A stretch of 64,000 nucleotides of DNA from Phytopseudomonas seleniipraecipitans (GCF_900102335.1 NZ_FNBM01000004.1:179052-243051); one strand, 5' to 3'. Numbered from the stretch's first letter, positions 17,398 to 27,661 are shown. Program-made: numbers and translations. The notes: a model not told the origin generated them from the sequence alone.

Positions 17398-19506
17398 TTA
17401 TCTGAATGCCCCGATCAGGGTATCGAACAAAGAGCGCGCAACTTGAATCACCTGGGCGGACGCGTTGTAGTACTGCTCGAACTTGATCAGGTTCGCCGCC
17501 TCCTCATCGAGGTTGACCGCTGACAGCGAGTCACGGTTGTCCTGTGCCTGCTTGAGGATAGCGGTCGTGGCTTCGCTGTCCTGTCGCGCCTGGGCAGTGA
17601 GAGTGCCGACGCGCTCGATCAGGTCGCCGTAGCTGTCGGTGAAGCTGGACCCGGTGGTGATGCCCTTCACGCTCGGGTCAACACCAACGACCTGCTTACT
17701 CTGTAAACCAACCAACGCAAGGGCGTTGCGGTTATCCGACACACCATTCTGGTTGAAGCTGATGTCGAAGCGGTCACCGTTTTCCGGGCGACCGCTGACG
17801 CTCATGTTGACGCTGGTGCCATCGGCCAGGGTCAGTTGGTAGTTGTTTTGCTGGCCCGGCACAAATAGCTGGTAGTCCGGATTACTCGGGTTATTCGGAT
17901 CACTCAGATTCGCTGGCTCATAAGCAATCGGAACACCTTTCCCATCGACTTTAACCAGATTCGCCCCAGCGGGTAACCCAGAGAAATTATCGTCAGCGGC
18001 GTTATAAGTCAGGGTGACCGGCGGAAATGCAATTTGCAGTGCGCCTGGATTGATATCGCTGTCAGTTGGCTTAAGCGTCGGCTGGCTGATGACGCCGTTG
18101 CCGCGGTTCTGCAGGTTGGCCTCGGCGCGAATCGGCGCAGCGAACGCCAACTGATCAGCCTGATCCAGCACGGTGGAAATGGTCGAGGCACCGATGCGGG
18201 TCGGCTGCAGCACGAACGAATCACCGGGGGCCGGTGCAGGCGTACCGATGACGACTTGGAAGCCCTGATCCTGGACGATTGGCGGTAGATTCGGGTTGGC
18301 ATTAGGCCTAACAAATCCAAAGCTCAGGGTGCCGGGAGGGTTCTGCGTCACGGTCATCGACTGGTTGTCGCTCAAGCGCCGCGCGGAGTAATTGGTACCG
18401 TCAAATTCCAGCCGATAGTCGCTAGTAGTCAGCACCGAGCTATTACTGATATTTAATATTGGCGAGGCGTTGCTTTCGTTATTGGAAGACGGCAACACGC
18501 GCAAGCGCGCCAGTGACTCCGAGTTATAGTCACCGAACAGCTTGGTGCCGACCTGCCCTTTCAGATCCAGGCCCTGCCCCAACTGGCTGTTGACCTGATC
18601 GCTAACCGCCAAGGCCAGACGCCCAAGCGAATTGAACGTGGTATCCAGCACCTCCTCGCGATAACGCAAGATACCGCCCAGCTCCCCGCCAGTAACCTGC
18701 GTGGTGATGGTCTGCTTTGAGGCCCCGACCAGAAACTGGATTTCCGAGCGATTCGGGTCATTGGTACCAGGCACCACTTCCAGGCGCGCCGCATTACTGC
18801 CGATTACCAGCGGCTGACCAGAGCCGATGAAGACGTTCTGCGTGCCATCATTCTGCGCGACCACATTGACGCCGATAAAAGTCGACAATTGGCGCACGGC
18901 TTCTTCACGGGCATCCAGCAAGTCATTGGGCTGGCTGCCATTGGATTGCGCGATCGCGATGGATTGATTGAGGCTGGCGATGGAGCCGGAGAGGCGGTTG
19001 ATCTGATCGCTAACGGCGCTCATCTGCTTGTTGGCAAAACTGTTTTGCTCGTTCAACCGATCATAAACCGTGTTGAACCGCCGGCTCAGGCCCTCGGCCT
19101 CGGAAAGCACCAACTGCCGCGCAGGGAGGTTGGACGGGTCTTCGGCGGCTGTCTGCAGTGCCGAGAAAAATTTCTGCAGCGACGGCGTGACGCCAGTTGT
19201 GGTACCGGCCAACAGCGAATCCAACTGATCGATCTGGCTCTTGTAGGCCGCCACATCACTGCTCAACGAGGTACTGCTGCGCAGCGAGGTGGTCAGGAAT
19301 TCGCTGTAGCTGCGACGGATATCCACCAGCGAAGTGCCGGAACCGATATAGCCCGCCCCGCTGAACTGCGGAGTACGCGTGGCCTGGATGGTGTCCTGAC
19401 GAGAGAACCCCGGCGTGTTGATATTGGTGATGTTGTGGCCGGTGACCGCCAGCGAGGTCTTGTTCGCCGACAGGCCCGACAGGCCAATGCTCAGTAAGTC
19501 AGCCAT
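17398..19506 (-). CDS. flgK: Hook-associated protein FlgK
   Basis: FlgK (HAP1) is the first junction protein after the hook. The 702-residue protein begins MADLLSIGLSGLSANKTSLAVTG and carries the rod/hook family motif NITNINTPGFSRQD. It has a large variable centre and ends with the family C-terminus (NLDEEAANLIKFEQYYNASAQ, then ARSLFDTLIGAF). The centre is rich in Asn/Pro and a little longer than the 683-residue P. aeruginosa form. It starts six bases after flgJ. Confidence 0.95.
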   Translation of the reverse strand: MADLLSIGLSGLSANKTSLAVTGHNITNINTPGFSRQDTIQATRTPQFSGAGYIGSGTSLVDIRRSYSEFLTTSLRSSTSLSSDVAAYKSQIDQLDSLLAGTTTGVTPSLQKFFSALQTAAEDPSNLPARQLVLSEAEGLSRRFNTVYDRLNEQNSFANKQMSAVSDQINRLSGSIASLNQSIAIAQSNGSQPNDLLDAREEAVRQLSTFIGVNVVAQNDGTQNVFIGSGQPLVIGSNAARLEVVPGTNDPNRSEIQFLVGASKQTITTQVTGGELGGILRYREEVLDTTFNSLGRLALAVSDQVNSQLGQGLDLKGQVGTKLFGDYNSESLARLRVLPSSNNESNASPILNISNSSVLTTSDYRLEFDGTNYSARRLSDNQSMTVTQNPPGTLSFGFVRPNANPNLPPIVQDQGFQVVIGTPAPAPGDSFVLQPTRIGASTISTVLDQADQLAFAAPIRAEANLQNRGNGVISQPTLKPTDSDINPGALQIAFPPVTLTYNAADDNFSGLPAGANLVKVDGKGVPIAYEPANLSDPNNPSNPDYQLFVPGQQNNYQLTLADGTSVNMSVSGRPENGDRFDISFNQNGVSDNRNALALVGLQSKQVVGVDPSVKGITTGSSFTDSYGDLIERVGTLTAQARQDSEATTAILKQAQDNRDSLSAVNLDEEAANLIKFEQYYNASAQVIQVARSLFDTLIGAFR

Positions 19507-19512
19507 GCTTCA

Positions 19513-20733
19513 TCATCCCCGGTTGGAGGGCGCGCCGTTGGCGGCGATCATCTGATAGGTCGACAGCTTGCGAGCGATCTGCGACACCTTGCGGGCGTAC
19601 TGCGGATCGGTGGCATAGCCGGCTTTTTGCAGCTCGCGGGCGAACTGCTCAGGGTTAGCGGTCGAACTCAGGGCCTTCTCATAGCGCCCGTTGCTCTGCA
19701 GAAAGCTCACGTAATCGTCAAAGCTGTGGGCAAAGGATTCGTAGCCGCGAAACGAGGCTGCCTGCTTCACTGGTTTGCCGTTTTCGTATTCAGTGGTCGT
19801 CACTCGGGCAGAGTCGCCGCTCCAGGTGTTGTGAGTCTTGATGCCGAATAGGTTGTGGCTGCTGCTGCCATCGCTTTGCTTGATAATCGATTTGCCCCAG
19901 CCGGTTTCCAGCGCCGCTTGAGCAACCAGGTAGGTCGGATCGACGCCCAGCTTGGCGGCCGCTTTTTCGGCCATCGGCAGCATGGTTTCCATGAATTCCT
20001 TGGCCGATTTGAACGTGGTGCGGCTGGCAATTTCTTCGCTGCCATTGATGTTGAGGCTGCGCTCAGCCGGTGCGGCATAGGCCTTGGCCGGCAACCAGTC
20101 ACCTTTGGCCAGTGGTTTGCCGACCGCATCGCCCGCAGGCGTGCCGGCAACCGTAGCGGCAGTGGCCGTCTCGGCGCCCGGCACGATACCGGCTTGAATG
20201 CGCTGCGCCAGCTTGCCAGGCAGTGACAGGCGGCGCTGGTTGAGCAACACCATGTCGTTGCGATCACCATCTGTAGACGCCGCGGTAGCCTTTTCCACCT
20301 GCATGGGCGCGGCGGCTTCTTCGGTGCGCGCCAGCGGTTTGCTCGGTGCAGCGGGCACGGGTGCATCGACCTGAGCGAACGGATTGGGCCGATCGCTGAC
20401 GTTGCGCATCTTCGACATCTGCCGCGCCATTACGTCTGCCAGGCCAATACCGTTCTTGTTGCCGGCCATGGTCACGGACAGTTGCTGGTCGTACATGTCC
20501 TGGTAAGTCTTGGCCTCATTGCTGTTCATGAAGTTGCCTTCACCGAACACTTCGTTGGCCGAGCGCATGGTCTTGAGCATTTCATTGAGGAACAGCGACT
20601 CGAACTCCTTCGCGACCTTGCGAATGTTCTCCTCATTGTCGCCGCCAACCTTGAACTGGTTGAGGCGATTGAGATCGGTGTAGGCGCCAGTATCAACGCT
20701 GCTGGTGCCGGCGGCCGCGAGTCGAGTATCCAT
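19513..20733 (-). CDS. flgJ: Rod-capping peptidoglycan hydrolase FlgJ
   Basis: FlgJ caps the growing rod and opens the peptidoglycan. The 406-residue protein has the N-terminal rod-binding domain (EFESLFLNEMLKTMRSAN, KTYQDMYDQQLS) and a C-terminal glucosaminidase domain. The catalytic Glu is in ALETGWGKS, followed by NLFGIK and YATDPQYARKV. The linker of about 120 residues between the domains is Ala/Pro-rich. AAGGA lies upstream of the start. It is tightly spaced between flgI and flgK. Confidence 0.95.
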   Translation of the reverse strand: MDTRLAAAGTSSVDTGAYTDLNRLNQFKVGGDNEENIRKVAKEFESLFLNEMLKTMRSANEVFGEGNFMNSNEAKTYQDMYDQQLSVTMAGNKNGIGLADVMARQMSKMRNVSDRPNPFAQVDAPVPAAPSKPLARTEEAAAPMQVEKATAASTDGDRNDMVLLNQRRLSLPGKLAQRIQAGIVPGAETATAATVAGTPAGDAVGKPLAKGDWLPAKAYAAPAERSLNINGSEEIASRTTFKSAKEFMETMLPMAEKAAAKLGVDPTYLVAQAALETGWGKSIIKQSDGSSSHNLFGIKTHNTWSGDSARVTTTEYENGKPVKQAASFRGYESFAHSFDDYVSFLQSNGRYEKALSSTANPEQFARELQKAGYATDPQYARKVSQIARKLSTYQMIAANGAPSNRG

Positions 20734-20745
20734 GTCCCGTTCCTT

Positions 20746-21843
20746 TTAAATCACGATCAGGTCGGCCTGCAGAGCGCCGGCTTGCTTGAGCGCCTCCAGG
20801 ATGGCCATCAGGTCGGAAGGCGCAGCGCCCACCTGGTTCACTGCCCGCACGATTTCGTCGAGCGTGGTGCCGGGGCCGAACTTGAACATCGGTTTCATTT
20901 CCTCGTCGGCGCCGACACGCGAACGCGGCACCACGGCCGTCTCACCGCCGGACAATGCGCCCGGTTGGCTGACGATCGGGTCTTCGGTAATAGTCACCGT
21001 CAGGCTGCCGTGAGTTACGGCGGCAGGCTGCACACGCACGTTCTGGCCGATCACGATGGTCCCGGTACGCGAGTTGATGATGACCTTGGCCACCGCCTGT
21101 CCGACATCGACCTCGAGGTTTTCCAGAATCGACAAATAGTCGACGCGCTGGCTCGGATCGAGCGGCGCGCTGACCCGAACCGACCCACCGTCGAGTGCCT
21201 GAGCCACGCCGGGGCCGAGCAATTCGTTGATGTGGTCGACGATGTTCTTGGCGGTAGTGAAGTCCGGACGGTTGAGGTTCAGCGTCAGGGTATTGCCCTG
21301 ATCGAAACCACTCGGCACCGGACGTTCAACCGTGGCGCCACCCGGAATACGGCCGGCTGACGGCACGTTGACGGTGATGCGCGAGCCATCCGCGCCACTG
21401 GCATCGAAACCGCCCACGACCAGGTTGCCTTGCGCGATTGCATAGGTGTTGCCGTCGATCCCCTTGAGCGGCGTCATCAGCAGGCTGCCGCCGCGCAGAC
21501 TCTTGGCATTACCGATGGAAGAAATGGTGATGTCGATGGTCTGCCCGGGCTTGGCGAACGGCGGCAGGTCGGCATGGATCGACACCGCGGCGACGTTCTT
21601 CAGCTGCACGTTGCCGCCTTCCGGCACCTTGATGCCGAACTGCGCCATCATGTTGTTGAAGGTCTGCACGGTAAACGGCGTTTGGGTGGTCTGGTCGCCG
21701 CTGCCATTGAGGCCCACGACCAGGCCGTAACCGATCAACTGGTTACTACGCACGCCCTGGATGCTGGCCAGATCCTTGAGTCGCTCGGCTTGAGCGGTCG
21801 AGGCCAGCAGCAGCGCTGCAACAGTGATGATCCATTTGCGCAT
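20746..21843 (-). CDS. flgI: Flagellar P-ring protein FlgI
   Basis: FlgI forms the periplasmic P ring around the rod. The 365-residue precursor has a signal peptide ([19 protein letters not shown]), then the conserved [21 protein letters not shown] and GTGDQT-like [12 protein letters not shown] segments. The start at 21843 is preferred over an ATG 18 codons upstream because it begins a clean signal peptide. FlgA, encoded across the cluster on the other strand, is its assembly chaperone. Confidence 0.96.
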   Translation of the reverse strand: MRKWIITVAALLLASTAQAERLKDLASIQGVRSNQLIGYGLVVGLNGSGDQTTQTPFTVQTFNNMMAQFGIKVPEGGNVQLKNVAAVSIHADLPPFAKPGQTIDITISSIGNAKSLRGGSLLMTPLKGIDGNTYAIAQGNLVVGGFDASGADGSRITVNVPSAGRIPGGATVERPVPSGFDQGNTLTLNLNRPDFTTAKNIVDHINELLGPGVAQALDGGSVRVSAPLDPSQRVDYLSILENLEVDVGQAVAKVIINSRTGTIVIGQNVRVQPAAVTHGSLTVTITEDPIVSQPGALSGGETAVVPRSRVGADEEMKPMFKFGPGTTLDEIVRAVNQVGAAPSDLMAILEALKQAGALQADLIVI

Positions 21844-21854
21844 GATCACGAACC

Positions 21855-22568
21855 TCAGAACGGCCACAGTGGGCTGACGAAAAAGCGATCCAGCCAACCT
21901 GGCTGACTGGCATCGGCGAACGCGCCAGTACCGGAATAGGTGATCCGTGCATCAGCGATACGGGTCGAAGCCACGGTGTTGTCACGGGCGACGTCGTCGG
22001 AGCGAACCAGCCCGGCGATGCGCACCAGCTCGTCACCGGTATTAAGGGTCATCCATTTCTCGCCGCGCACCACCAGCAAACCGTTGGGCAGCACTTCGGC
22101 CACCGTCACGGTGATCGAGCCGGTCAGGCTGTTGCTCTGCCCGGCCTGGCCGGAGCCGCTGGTGTCACGCTGCGCGCCATACTGGGCGCTGAGGCCCAGA
22201 TTCTCGGCCTTCAACGGGTTGAGGCTGGAGCTGGGGTTATCGATCGATACGCCACCGCCAAACAGCGAGGTCAGGCCAATGTTCGCGTTGCTGTCCTTGG
22301 ACATCTGCGAGCTGGCGTTTTTGCTGGCCTGCATACGCTCGCTGAGGCTGATGGTGATCACATCGCCCACGCGGAACGCCTTGCGGTCGCCGTACAGGTT
22401 GTTCTCGAAACCCGACTGAAAAATCGAGCCGTTGTTCTGCGCCGCCGGCAGCGGTGTACGCGGCAGCACAGGTGCGTAGTACGGATCGTTGGGCTTGGCG
22501 GCAGGCGCCATACAGCCACTCAGCACTACGCTGCCGAGAATAGAGAACACACACACCAAGCGGTTCAT
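21855..22568 (-). CDS. flgH: Flagellar L-ring lipoprotein FlgH
   Basis: FlgH forms the outer-membrane L ring. The 237-residue precursor has a lipoprotein signal peptide ending in the lipobox LSGC, so Cys-21 or nearby is lipidated. It then shows the family segments [23 protein letters not shown], and the C-terminal [25 protein letters not shown] lies about eight bases before the ATG. It precedes flgI by 11 bases. Confidence 0.95.
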   Translation of the reverse strand: MNRLVCVFSILGSVVLSGCMAPAAKPNDPYYAPVLPRTPLPAAQNNGSIFQSGFENNLYGDRKAFRVGDVITISLSERMQASKNASSQMSKDSNANIGLTSLFGGGVSIDNPSSSLNPLKAENLGLSAQYGAQRDTSGSGQAGQSNSLTGSITVTVAEVLPNGLLVVRGEKWMTLNTGDELVRIAGLVRSDDVARDNTVASTRIADARITYSGTGAFADASQPGWLDRFFVSPLWPF

Positions 22569-22629
22569 AACCACTACCTCACAGCGTTCAGGCGTATCAG
22601 GGGTGAGCTACTGCCCTACCCCACGTTTC

Positions 22630-23415
22630 TTAAAGGTTCTGTGTAATGAAGGACAGCATTTGGTCAGCGGTAGAGATGACCTTGGAGTTCATCTCGTAGG
22701 CGCGCTGGGTGGTGATCATGTTGACCATCTCCTCGACCACGCTGACGTTGGAGTTTTCCAGAGTGTTCTGCAGCGTGGTGCCCAGGCCGTTGAGGCCAGG
22801 CGTACCCACCTGCGGTGCACCGCTGGAAGCGGTCTCCAGGAACAGGTTGTTGCCGATCGCTTCCAGGCCCGCCGGGTTGATGAAGTCGGTGATCTGGATG
22901 TTGCCAACGATCTGCGGCTGCGGGTTGCCCGTCGTGGTCACCGAAGCGGTACCGTCTTCACCGACGGTGAAAGTACGCACTTCCGGTGGCAGCACGATGG
23001 CCGGCTCCAGAGCGAAACCTTGGGAAGTCACGACCTGGCCGTCAGAGTTCAGGTGGAAGCTGCCGTCACGGGTGTAGGACACCGTGCCGTCAGGCATCAA
23101 CACCTGGAAGAAGCCGCGGCCGTTGATGGCCATATCCATTGGCTGCTCGGTAGTCTGCAGGCTGCCAGCGGTAAAAATCTTCTGGGTGCCATTGATACGC
23201 ACACCGGTACCGAGCTGCAGGCCGGACGGCAGTTGGCTGTCCTGGCTGGACTGGCCGCCGGGCTGGCGACGGACTTGGTACAGCAGGTCCTCGAACTCGG
23301 CGCGATCGCGCTTGAAGCCCGTGGTGGAGACGTTGGCCAGGTTGTTGGAAATGGTCGTCAGGTTCATGTCCTGAGCGGACAGGCCGGTCTTGGCGACCCA
23401 AAGTGCCGGGAGCAT
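22630..23415 (-). CDS. flgG: Flagellar distal rod protein FlgG
   Basis: FlgG forms the distal rod. The 261-residue protein begins MLPALWVAKTGLSAQD and shows the rod signature TTISNNLANVSTTGFKRDRAEFEDLLYQ. The internal GRGFFQVLMPDG and the C-terminal EMVNMITTQRAYEMNSKVI motif are also present. Its length is the family standard. GAGGAG lies upstream of the start. Confidence 0.97.
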   Translation of the reverse strand: MLPALWVAKTGLSAQDMNLTTISNNLANVSTTGFKRDRAEFEDLLYQVRRQPGGQSSQDSQLPSGLQLGTGVRINGTQKIFTAGSLQTTEQPMDMAINGRGFFQVLMPDGTVSYTRDGSFHLNSDGQVVTSQGFALEPAIVLPPEVRTFTVGEDGTASVTTTGNPQPQIVGNIQITDFINPAGLEAIGNNLFLETASSGAPQVGTPGLNGLGTTLQNTLENSNVSVVEEMVNMITTQRAYEMNSKVISTADQMLSFITQNL

Positions 23416-23462
23416 AGCGTTTCTCCTCGGGCGCCGGATTCATGGCGCCGCGCGTTTGGTTA

Positions 23463-24203
23463 TCAGGTCATTTGCAAGACACGCGCCATAGCGGTGTCAT
23501 TGTCTTCAGCGGTACGCATCATTTTCACCGACAGCTCGAATTGCCGGGACAGCGCCAGGATCGAGGTCATCTCCTCGACCGCATTGACGTTGCTGGACTC
23601 GAGAAAGCCCGAGGTAATCTGCACGGTGGCGTCCATTTCCGGCGGCTGCGGGCCGTTGAAACGGATCATGCCGTCGCTGCCCTTCTGCATCTGCTTGAGG
23701 TCAGGGTTCACCAGCCGCAATCGGTCCACTTCGGCCAGCACGTTGGGCGCTTCGCCGAGAGCACGGATGCTGATGGTGCCGTCCTGGCCGATTTCGATTT
23801 TCTGCTCTGGCGGCACCGCAATCGGCCCGGCATTGCCCATGACCGGCATGCCATTGCCGGTACGCAGCATGCCATTGGCATCCACGTTCAGACTGGCGGT
23901 GCGCACATACGCCTCGGTGCCATCAGGTGCCTGCACGGCCAGCCAGCCCTTGCCACCAACCGCGACATCCAGATCCCGGCCGGTTTCCTGCAGGGCGCCC
24001 GGCGTAAAGTCGGTACCCGGCCGCTCGCTCATGGCGAACACGCGTGAAGGTTGGGTTTCCCCAAAGATCGGCATCGAGCGGGCCTGCTCGAAATCACGGC
24101 GAAAACCGGTGGTGGATATGTTCGCCAGATTGTTGGCGTGGGCACGCTGGGCCAACGTATTGTTGTGGGCGCCAGTCATGGAGACGTACAGCATCTTGTC
24201 CAT
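23463..24203 (-). CDS. flgF: Flagellar proximal rod protein FlgF
   Basis: FlgF is a proximal rod subunit. The 246-residue protein starts MDKMLYVSMTGAHN, with GGAGGAAAC just upstream. It contains the rod motif RAHANNLANISTTGFRRDFEQ, GGKGWLAVQAPDGTEAY, and the C-terminal VEEMTSILALSRQFELSVKMM. It is the first gene of the flgFGHIJKL transcript, with its own sigma-54 promoter. Confidence 0.96.
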   Translation of the reverse strand: MDKMLYVSMTGAHNNTLAQRAHANNLANISTTGFRRDFEQARSMPIFGETQPSRVFAMSERPGTDFTPGALQETGRDLDVAVGGKGWLAVQAPDGTEAYVRTASLNVDANGMLRTGNGMPVMGNAGPIAVPPEQKIEIGQDGTISIRALGEAPNVLAEVDRLRLVNPDLKQMQKGSDGMIRFNGPQPPEMDATVQITSGFLESSNVNAVEEMTSILALSRQFELSVKMMRTAEDNDTAMARVLQMT

Positions 24204-24254
24204 GTTTCCTCCGAGGTGGGGCAACTCGCCCGCGACTCTGACGAACACAACAAA

Positions 24255-24269
24255 GCAATTCACATGCCA
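24255..24269 (-). promoter_or_regulatory. Sigma-54 promoter of flgF
   Basis: The minus strand reads TGGCATGTGAATTGC, with GG and GC 12 bases apart. This is one mismatch from the TGGCAC-N5-TTGC consensus. It lies about 52 bases before the flgF start and downstream of the flgE terminator. Confidence 0.88.
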
Positions 24270-24321
24270 TAGATACAAAAACAAGATAAGTAACTGTTTT
24301 TATTGATTTTATTGAAACGAA

Positions 24322-24343
24322 ACAGGCTCCCGAAGGAGCCTGT
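24322..24343 (-). terminator. Terminator downstream of flgE
   Basis: The stem ACAGGCTCC / GGAGCCTGT has a four-base loop and is followed on the minus strand by TTCGTTTC. It separates the flgBCDE transcript from flgF onward. Confidence 0.85.
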
Positions 24344-24399
24344 AATTTGTCGCTTGGCGAGCTATTGCCGCTACCGGCAACAACTCCCTGACGCGATCA

Positions 24400-25821
24400 T
24401 TAACGCAGGTTGATAATCGTCTGCGTGATGGCGCTTTCGGTCTCGATGGTTTTGGCGTTGGCCTGGTAGTTGCGCTGCGCAACAATCAGGTTGACCAGCT
24501 GATCAGACAGCTCGACGTTGGAGTCTTCCAGCGCGCCGGACTGCAACGAGCCAAGGGTGCCGCTTCTCGGCGTGCCAATCACCGGCTCACCAGACTCTGA
24601 AGACTGAACCCAGGCGGTCTTACCCACTGGGGTGAGCCCCTGCATGTTGGCGAAATTTGCCAGTACCAGCTGCCCTTGAACCTTGGTTTGCCCGTTGGTG
24701 TAACGCGCGAAAAGCTGGCCGGTCTCATCGATCTGCAGACCTGACAACTCGCCCGTGCTGTAACCATCCTGTTCAACCTTTGCTACCGAGAAGGTGCTGT
24801 TGAACTGGGTGGAACCGCGAAAATCAAATTTTACACTGGGGCTTGCTCCTGCACGGTTTTCTGCCCACACGGTACCCTCGGTATTAGTCGGAGCAGCAGG
24901 CTTCCAGCCATTCATACTCAACGAGCCATCGGCGTTAACTGATAACCCGCTGGTAAGATTTTCAGGTGGGTTCAGACCAGCACGATTTAATGCCTCCATC
25001 TTTCCAGACGCATCAAATGTTACAGCTGCTGAAAGGGGCTGAGTATTAGTAGGATCGAGCGGATTGCGACCATCAACCAGAACCTTCACGTCCCAGCTAT
25101 TAGCGCCAGTCTTCACAAAATACTGTGTGAAGGCGTGAGCGTTGCCCTGGGCATCGAAAATATTGACCGAAGTTGATCGGTTATAGCTGGTAGGGTCTGT
25201 CGGGTTAAAAGTGGCATTAGCTTCGGCTAGAGCTAAATTGACTTCCTCTGGAGTTGGGTTGGCCGGATCCACCGCGTTAGCAATTGATAAATCATAGGCA
25301 CTCTGCCGAAGCACCGGAACGCCTTCAGTCGAATTCAGGTTGAATGGCTGAGTAATCGTACTGGTCGAGCGCGGCGCCTGGCTGGCCGTTTCCACCCTCA
25401 GGTTGCCGATGATGCCGTTCTGCAGATTGCCATTGGCATCTACCCCGTAACCCTGCAGGTTGTGCCCGAAGTTGTTGACGATGAAGCCTTCGCGGTCGGT
25501 ACCAAAGTAACCGGCACGGGTATAGCTGATATCACCGTTATTGCTGGTACGGAAGAAACCGTTGCCTTGAATGGCAAGATCCAGCGAGTTCTGCGTGTAG
25601 TTGATATTGCCTTGGCTGAACAGCTGCGACACATCGCTAAGCAGCACACCGCTGCCAATCGGGTTAGAGCCGCTGCTGAGCATCGACGAGGCATACAGGT
25701 CGGCAAACTCGGCACGCGACTGCTTGAAGCCGGCAGTGCCGGCGTTGGCAATGTTGTTACCGGTCACGTTGAGGTCACTGGTCGCAGCACGCAGGCCGCT
25801 AAGACCGATATTGAACGACAT
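24400..25821 (-). CDS. flgE: Flagellar hook protein FlgE
   Basis: FlgE builds the hook. The 473-residue protein starts MSFNIGLSGLRAATSDLNVTGNNIANAG and has the conserved GNGFFRTSNNGDISYTRAG segment. The middle region is variable. The C-terminal LEDSNVELSDQLVNLIVAQRNYQANAKTI block is conserved; the pieces are cited in order. AAAGGAG precedes the start. It is last in flgBCDE, and its message ends at the terminator at 24322-24343. Confidence 0.97.
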   Translation of the reverse strand: MSFNIGLSGLRAATSDLNVTGNNIANAGTAGFKQSRAEFADLYASSMLSSGSNPIGSGVLLSDVSQLFSQGNINYTQNSLDLAIQGNGFFRTSNNGDISYTRAGYFGTDREGFIVNNFGHNLQGYGVDANGNLQNGIIGNLRVETASQAPRSTSTITQPFNLNSTEGVPVLRQSAYDLSIANAVDPANPTPEEVNLALAEANATFNPTDPTSYNRSTSVNIFDAQGNAHAFTQYFVKTGANSWDVKVLVDGRNPLDPTNTQPLSAAVTFDASGKMEALNRAGLNPPENLTSGLSVNADGSLSMNGWKPAAPTNTEGTVWAENRAGASPSVKFDFRGSTQFNSTFSVAKVEQDGYSTGELSGLQIDETGQLFARYTNGQTKVQGQLVLANFANMQGLTPVGKTAWVQSSESGEPVIGTPRSGTLGSLQSGALEDSNVELSDQLVNLIVAQRNYQANAKTIETESAITQTIINLR

Positions 25822-25864
25822 GAAAATCTCCTTTGCCGAAAGCCCGGCAGTTACAGCCTGTTAA

Positions 25865-26536
25865 TTACTGACCAATGACCTGGACCTGCGACAGCGGCAC
25901 GTTGCCGATGCCCGCAAGATTCAACATCAATTCGCTGCCACCCAGGGTGACGCTGTCGACGTTGGCCGGCAGCAGGGTATAGAGCCCCTTGGTTTCGTTG
26001 CCATAAGTCGCCTGGGCTTCGAACTTGTAGGTACCCGGCTTCATCACGTTGCCGCTGGAATCCTTGCCGTCCCAAATGAAGCTGACGTTGCCGGCCTGCT
26101 GCTCGCCCAGGTTGATGCGGTTGACCACCGAACCGGCACTGTCATAAACGTTGACGTACACGTTGCTGCTGCTGGTCGGCAGCACCGCGCTGGCCTTGAA
26201 GCTCTCACTGGTATCGACCATCGCCTTGTCCACCGGCACGATCACCTTGCGCCCTACCAACGAGGACGCCTGCAGGGCCTGGGAAGACTGATAGCCCGAC
26301 AGAATGGTCTCCATGCTCGAGTTGAGCTTCTCGACGCCTTCAACCGTACTGAACTGCGCCAGCTGGGCGATGAACTCGCCATTGCCCTGAGGCTCGAGCG
26401 GGTTCTGGTTGTTCAACTGGGCCACCAGCAGGTTGAGGAACTGATCCTTGCCCAGCTCCTTGTTCTGCGTGCTGTCCTGCTTGACCTGATACTTGTCCAG
26501 TACCGAACTGGAGCCAATGCCATCAACAGTGCTCAT
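25865..26536 (-). CDS. flgD: Hook-scaffolding protein FlgD
   Basis: FlgD caps the growing hook. The 223-residue protein has the conserved N-terminal region KDQFLNLLVAQLNNQNPLEP and NGEFIAQLAQFSTVEGVEKLN. A Tudor/FnIII-like C-terminal half (IWDGKDSSGNVMKPGTYKFEA) follows. It lies between flgC and flgE in the usual order. Confidence 0.96.
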   Translation of the reverse strand: MSTVDGIGSSSVLDKYQVKQDSTQNKELGKDQFLNLLVAQLNNQNPLEPQGNGEFIAQLAQFSTVEGVEKLNSSMETILSGYQSSQALQASSLVGRKVIVPVDKAMVDTSESFKASAVLPTSSSNVYVNVYDSAGSVVNRINLGEQQAGNVSFIWDGKDSSGNVMKPGTYKFEAQATYGNETKGLYTLLPANVDSVTLGGSELMLNLAGIGNVPLSQVQVIGQ

Positions 26537-26550
26537 TTCTCACTCCCGGC

Positions 26551-26994
26551 TCACTGACCCAAGGTCAGAACGCGCTGCATCATTTGCTTGGCGGTGTTCA
26601 TCATTTCCACGTTGGTCTGGAAGGCACGACTGGCAGAAATCATGTCCGCCATCTCCTCGACCACGTTGACGTTGGGGTAATACACATAACCGGCTTCGTC
26701 GGCGGCAGGATGATTCGGCTCGTAGCGCGCCATCAGCTCACTCTGGTCCTCGACGATGCCCAGCACCTGAACACCGGACCCCGACTGATCCTGATCAGCG
26801 AACAATGAACCGTTTTCACCGCCCTGAGCCTGCTGGAACACGGTGGCGAACACCGGGTGCCGTGCGCGATAGGTCTGGTCGATGCTCGACGAGACGGTTT
26901 CGGCGTTGGCGATGTTGCTGGAAATGGTATTCAGGCGAGTGCTCTGGGCACTCATGCCGGTTCCGGCGATGTTGAATACGCTGGTAAGTGACAT
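26551..26994 (-). CDS. flgC: Flagellar proximal rod protein FlgC
   Basis: FlgC is a proximal rod subunit. The 147-residue protein carries the rod signature STRLNTISSNIANAETV near the N-terminus and the C-terminal VVEEMADMISASRAFQTNVEMMNTAK pattern. AAGGAG lies seven bases before the start. It follows flgB by 11 bases. Confidence 0.96.
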   Translation of the reverse strand: MSLTSVFNIAGTGMSAQSTRLNTISSNIANAETVSSSIDQTYRARHPVFATVFQQAQGGENGSLFADQDQSGSGVQVLGIVEDQSELMARYEPNHPAADEAGYVYYPNVNVVEEMADMISASRAFQTNVEMMNTAKQMMQRVLTLGQ

Positions 26995-27005
26995 ATCGGG
27001 CTCCT

Positions 27006-27416
27006 TTATTCACCACGCAGGGCGCTGACAAGCCCTTTGAATTTACTGTTGAGCAGCGTGAAGCTGGCCTGGAACGCCACCGAGTTCTCGGCGTAATTGG
27101 CCTGCTCAACCTGAGCATCGACCGTGTTCTGGTCGATCGACGGCGCCGTCGGAATGCGGTAAGCGAGCGCCGCGTCGCCCATTGGCACGCCTTCTGCTGC
27201 GATATGGCGGCTGTTGGTGGTTTTCAGCCCCGCGTTACCACTGCCACTGCTCTTCGCGGCCTGCTGCGCCAGCACGGATGCGAAATCCAGATCACGGGCT
27301 TTGTAGTTGGGGGTATCAGCGTTAGCCATGTTATTGGCCAACACCTCGGCACGCTGGGCACGGAAGCCCAATGCCTTTTCATGAATACCAAGTGCGCTAT
27401 CGAAACTGATGCTCAT
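27006..27416 (-). CDS. flgB: Flagellar proximal rod protein FlgB
   Basis: FlgB is a proximal rod subunit. The 136-residue protein starts MSISFDSALGIHEKAL and contains the signature VLANNMANADTPNYKARDLDF. An in-frame extension of 22 codons upstream was rejected because it has no family match. It is the first gene of flgBCDE, with a sigma-54 promoter about 50-65 bases upstream. Confidence 0.96.
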   Translation of the reverse strand: MSISFDSALGIHEKALGFRAQRAEVLANNMANADTPNYKARDLDFASVLAQQAAKSSGSGNAGLKTTNSRHIAAEGVPMGDAALAYRIPTAPSIDQNTVDAQVEQANYAENSVAFQASFTLLNSKFKGLVSALRGE

Positions 27417-27466
27417 CTCAGGAACCTTTGCCGTGGCGGCTCGCCTGTTTTCGTGCAAAGTTCTCA

Positions 27467-27481
27467 GCAAAGCACGTGCCA
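27467..27481 (-). promoter_or_regulatory. Sigma-54 promoter of flgBCDE
   Basis: The minus strand reads TGGCACGTGCTTTGC, an exact match to TGGCAC-N5-TTGC. It lies about 51 bases before the flgB start. Confidence 0.95.
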
Positions 27482-27661
27482 ATAATATTTTTGTATTTAA
27501 AATCAGCTGGATAGGCGTAGAAGACTGGCAAAGGCAGGCTCAAGCGGCAAAGGTTTTCCGCCGGCTGGCAAGGTGGGAGCGGCAATCCGTGGGTGGCTTG
27601 CCGCTTTTCTGACGCGGGGTGACAGAACACTGTCAGCTATGAATCAGACAAACCGAAATGA

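Noticed and set aside
22489..24306. 605-codon plus-strand frame opposite flgH-flgG-flgF
   Set aside because: It spans three well-supported flagellar genes on the other strand, including their intergenic gaps. No ribosome site or domain is seen.
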